Below, piece after piece: positions 60,582 through 64,000 of a DNA stretch of 64,000 nt. The position numbers were made by a program, and so were the translations under genes. The DNA is taken from the NCBI RefSeq assembly GCF_000143415.4, contig NW_003314318.1, forward strand, positions 581,390 to 645,389. The letters are read 5' to 3'. Source of the stretch: Selaginella moellendorffii. Its lineage: Eukaryota; Streptophyta; Lycopodiopsida; Selaginellales; Selaginellaceae. The notes under the pieces are model-generated. The model ran no database searches. It was not told where the DNA came from and saw only the letters and a list, made by a program, of their open reading frames with translations. How positions within the stretch are numbered: position 1 is the stretch's first letter; every line of letters starts with the position of its first letter.

Positions 60582-61903
60582 TTACTGTTCATCGTTTTGT
60601 CGGAGCTTCTTTCTGGCCTCATCTTTCCTTTCCCCGTCTGGAAGAGCTGCAGCCGCTTCGCGACGCTCTCTTTTTAAGCCCTTCATTTTCTTCAGCGCGA
60701 TCTCTCCAACCTGTAAATAGTCTCGTTTCACGTCCGTGGCAAAGAGATGCACGGCATCGTACCTCCTGTTTAGGCATGTAGATCCTTCCAACTTTGCCGT
60801 CCATCATGTCGGAGCTTACGTTTTTAATCTAGCAACACACACAGTAAAGGGATCAGACGCGACTATTTCCACAAGTGATAAAGCGACAGTACCTTCTTCT
60901 GTGGTGCCTTTGAAACGGTTCTCATAGCCTCCTTTCTTAACTCCTCGCCAGGAGTTTGATTTCGTCGAAACACCATGTCTAACGATGGACCGACATCTAC
61001 GAGCACAATCTGTGGAACCTTGGTACCCGATTTCATCAAACGTATGGCGCAGTGTCTAAACAACACCTGCTTGATTCCTGTCGTGAGTACCATGGATAGA
61101 ATGAAAGAAAAAATAGATAGAAATCACCTTAGTTGCTGTAGCAACACAAACAAACACACGATCCAGACCAGCAAGATTGATCCTGTCCACCTCCTGCAGA
61201 AACAAAAGACAAAAAAACCAAGTTAGCAAGGTAGTGACTTGGAAAGGATCATACCTCTCCCCTAAAGAAATCTAGCATCATCTCCTTGAACTGCCTGCAT
61301 TTCTCATCCGACTCAAATGCTTCACCGATGAAGGCAAAGCACGGTTTAGATCCAACTTGTGGAGAGAACTTTCGAGCACCTCCATGATCTTTGACCGATT
61401 TATACCGCTCAACTCCAAGCTCCATGAAATCATAGACATGGTTGTCATAGAACCTCCCAAACACGATGTTGTTTGGCCGTTTCTTCGAGTGAGATCCAAA
61501 CTGCAGCAAAAATTCACGTCAGGAGAGCTCGATCGAGAAGGGAAAAAAAGAAAGAAAGAAAGGAATGCTCACCACTACCAAGCTGCAATCTGTTTTCTTG
61601 GAGAAGAATTCCAGAGGAGCAGCGCCCGCTGGCTCGAAAGGCCGGATGTTCTCGTTTTTCCGGGTCCAATGCACGGCATTGCCGCCGTCCTTCTTGATGT
61701 GGTGTAGATCGCTAAGAACTCCCTTCACAACCGCTGAGGTCGAGGTGCCGTGGAGCAAGAGCGCCTTCTTTACATTCTCCTTCTGCGGCGACGGAATCAG
61801 ACCTATGGATCGGCGATGGAGAAACAGAACTTACAATCTTTGGAGCGCGCTTCTCCAGCACCCGCCTCGCTTGCTTCGTCTTGGGCTTCACAACGCGCAG
61901 CAT
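60582..61903 (-). CDS. RPF2: Ribosome biogenesis protein RPF2 homologue (Brix domain)
   Basis: A roughly 310-aa protein over several exons, first 61835-61903. The N-terminus MLRVVKPKTKQARRVLEKRAPKI is typical of RPF2. The Brix core follows: NAVHWTRKNENIRPFE, FGSHSKKRPNNIVFGR, FRHCAIRLMKSGTKVPQIVLVDVGPSLD. The basic C-terminus contains MKGLKRERREAAAALP and ends RQNDEQ. RPF2 works with RRS1 to load 5S RNP into pre-60S particles in the nucleolus. The gene is divergent from the TcdA-like gene with 42 bp between start codons, so both must share promoter elements. Confidence 0.95.
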
Positions 61904-61945
61904 CTTCTCAAGAACCCTAGCAAAATATTTAGGGTTTATCAAAAC
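61904..61945. promoter_or_regulatory. 42-bp divergent promoter core with mirrored telo-boxes
   Basis: Between the two ATGs lie AACCCTAG (61913-61920) and TAGGGTTT (61930-61937), an inverted pair of telo-box elements nine bases apart. Both UTRs must overlap this or lie within the opposing coding regions. Confidence 0.75.
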
Positions 61946-63856
61946 ATGGACAAGGCGCTATGGCTGTGCGCGGGAGCGGTGTTTGGATCCGTCGCGTGCA
62001 TCGCTGTGAATCGCTACTGGGATTCCTTTTCCGATCCGAAATCAAGGTGTGTACGCGGTTTTTCTGGACTGGTCGGATGATTTTGGCAGAGAATGGATTT
62101 TCTTTCGGCGAGAGACGAAGGTTACAGTAGCATTGGACACAAGCAAAGGTATGTCATCCTTCTTTAGCTCTTTTTTCTCTTCACAGAAGAACTTTCATTG
62201 CGCAGTCGATGACATTCTTCCTGATTTAAGTGATGAGATTCTAGTCGAGCAATTTACACGGTATGTTCCACGCTGCTTTTTTTTTTTTTCCCATTGTTTG
62301 GGACTAGGAAGGAACTTCTCTCTCGTCCAGGAATGTCCAATTTTTTGGCTTGGAAGGACAGAAAAGAGTCCAAGCTTCGTTCGTGATCGTCGTTGGACTT
62401 GGAGGAGTGGGCAGCCATGCCGCCGCGATGCTCCTCCGGTCTGGAGTTGGAAAACTTCGCTTGATCGATTTTGATCAGGTTGGTTTCCTTCCATCGTTTT
62501 TTTGGTTTTTCCTCCTTTCATTCAGTGTGAGAATGCTTTGTTACTCGCGCAGGTCTCTTTGTCTTCGCTTAATCGCCATGCTGTGGCGACGAGAGACGAT
62601 GTTGGGACTCCTAAAGCAGTTTGTCTAAAGGAACATTTTTCTCGCATTTATCCTGAATGCGTTATTGAGGCTTGCAGCGAGCTTTTTGACGAGTCGTCGG
62701 CGGAGGATTTACTTTCGGGGTCACCAGATTTTGTTTTAGACTGCATTGACAACATCGACACTAAGGTGAGATGTTTCTACTCTAACTTTGCAACTTATAT
62801 CATGAGTTCGTGGCGCAGGTTTTTTTGATCGCTACGTGTAAGAAAAAATCGCTTCGAGTTTTGTCCGCGACGGGTGCTGGGGCCAGAGCTGACCCGACTC
62901 GTGTTCGTATTGCGGACATTTGTGAATCATCGATCGATCCTCTTTCTCGCGCGGTATGCTCGTCTAAATTTCTTCTTCTTCCTCTTAGAATAAATACTAG
63001 GTGAGGCATCGCTTAAGACGCTTGCATGGCATAGAAAGTGGAGTTCCGGTGGTGTTTTCCATGGAGAGGCCGAAAGCAAAGCTGCTACCTGTGAATGGCG
63101 TCGATGGACAGGAAGGAAATCCTTCAGATTATCAAGTAAGTAGTTAGTGGTAAGTAGCTTGTATGCTATGTGAATATCGAGCTGACGATGAGCAGATAGT
63201 TCCAGGTTTTCGAGTTCGAATAATTCCCGTGCTCGGAACAATCCCAGCCATTTTTGGCCAAGTCATGGCCTCTTACACAATTGCGAAGCTTGCAGGGCTT
63301 CAAGTTGAAACAGAGCCCGTGGTTAATCTAGACGTGGAGCACTATGCTGTTCTTCATCGACGTCTGATTGAACGGGAAGAGCTGCTTTATGGAACAGCCG
63401 ACGCTGTTGAGGTGAGCAGTTTCATGGCTTCTTGGCGCTGTTTCCTCCAAAGCTTGCATTTGAAGGTGGACAAGGAGGAAGTTGCCTATGTTGTCCGAGA
63501 GCTATGGCGTGGTAAAAGCGCAAGGAACCAGGATTCTCACGATGTTGGCAGAGGGATGTGGCGATCGGTGAATAAACTGACACTAACGAGGTTTGCATTT
63601 CGGTTCCAGTCTTACAGTTCCTTCAGCTCTTTGTGCAGATGGGATCACAAACAGCCTCCCAGTGTTTCGAACTTAATCCTGCTCACATTTCAAGAGGTAC
63701 GGCGAAACTCGAGAGATTTTCTTTCTTTATTCATGTTTGTCCTTGCCTCAGGCCGAAAAACATGAGGCTTCAAGCGTTGAAGAAATCAAAGAGCAGGAAC
63801 CAGCTTTCTACGCTATGGTGACAGAAACCCTTAATTGTGGAAAGAAAGAGTTTTAA
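61946..63856 (+). CDS. tRNA threonylcarbamoyladenosine dehydratase (TcdA/CsdL-like, E1-like fold)
   Basis: About ten exons give a protein of roughly 440 aa. An N-terminal membrane anchor (MDKALWLCAGAVFGSVACIAVNRYW) precedes an E1/ThiF-type domain: the Rossmann glycine motif VVGLGGVGSHAA, LRLIDFDQVSLSSLNRHAVA, and DCIDNIDTK. The tail LSATGAGARADPTRVRIADI and RHRLRRLHGIESGVPVVFSME are specific to the TcdA branch. These enzymes dehydrate t6A37 to cyclic t6A in tRNAs reading ANN codons; the yeast homologues are at the mitochondrial outer membrane, which fits the anchor. The third exon begins at the TCGATGAC acceptor; an earlier AG breaks the frame. Stop at 63854-63856. Confidence 0.92.
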
Positions 63857-64000
63857 AGGCAAAGCTGGCATTCTTTTTCTCGTGATGGAGAAACCTTCAT
63901 TTATAGTAAATTTAAGGTGGAAAACTCAACTCTAGAAAATAAATTAGCATGCAGAAGTTTAAACCTTGCAAAAAAACAATTCCTCTAGTCCTTGCATGGC
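63857..64000. other. 3' flank of the TcdA-like gene
   Basis: Contains AAATAAATTAG (about 63938) as a possible poly(A) signal; no further gene starts before the window ends. Confidence 0.4.

Overview
This window is nuclear DNA from a land plant. It carries orthologues of plant genes: a type VIII-2 LRR receptor kinase with a malectin domain, peroxisomal PMP22, a two-domain chloroplast CA1P phosphatase, a fasciclin-like arabinogalactan protein and GH5 endo-mannanase. Introns are very short (about 50-90 nt), intergenic gaps are small, and telo-boxes sit in front of housekeeping genes. This compactness, beside retrotransposon-filled AT-rich stretches, fits a lycophyte such as Selaginella. The species is inference. 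Exon-intron structures below were built by hand from splice signals, reading-frame continuity and family conservation.

Layout. 1-6.7 kb: a GDSL esterase/lipase and a Crinkler/RHS-like P-loop NTPase, both on the minus strand. 6.7-27.5 kb: a gene-free, repeat-rich block. A 14.3-kb LTR element (9854-24131, target site GCATT) contains a second LTR element inserted in the opposite orientation (11679-19145, target site ACTTG). Neither shows coding capacity, so both look like non-autonomous LARD-type elements. Beyond them lie three tandem copies of the 3' half of the outer LTR and a decayed non-LTR reverse transcriptase. 27.6-37.8 kb: a dense housekeeping cluster (PMP22, eL38, XRCC2, peptidyl-tRNA hydrolase 2, CA1P phosphatase, V-ATPase subunit F, a small membrane protein, endo-beta-mannanase).

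38.5-46.3 kb: a tandemly duplicated three-gene block. It holds a helical repeat-like family, a papain-fold family that has lost its catalytic Cys and His, and an LEA-2/NHL-like membrane protein, with intact, truncated and fragmentary copies. 46.4-63.9 kb: a second housekeeping cluster (PPR protein, fasciclin-like AGP, arginyl-tRNA synthetase, glyoxalase II, a small hypothetical gene, the LRR-malectin receptor kinase, RPF2, and a TcdA-like tRNA-modification enzyme). RPF2 and the TcdA-like gene are divergent, with only 42 bp between start codons.

Functionally, several neighbours belong to translation or ribosome biogenesis (eL38, Pth2, ArgRS, RPF2, TcdA-like). The most unusual items are the Crinkler-like NTPase, the catalytically dead secreted protease cluster, tRNA B-box-like motifs in divergent promoters, and LTRs carrying evenly spaced G-boxes.
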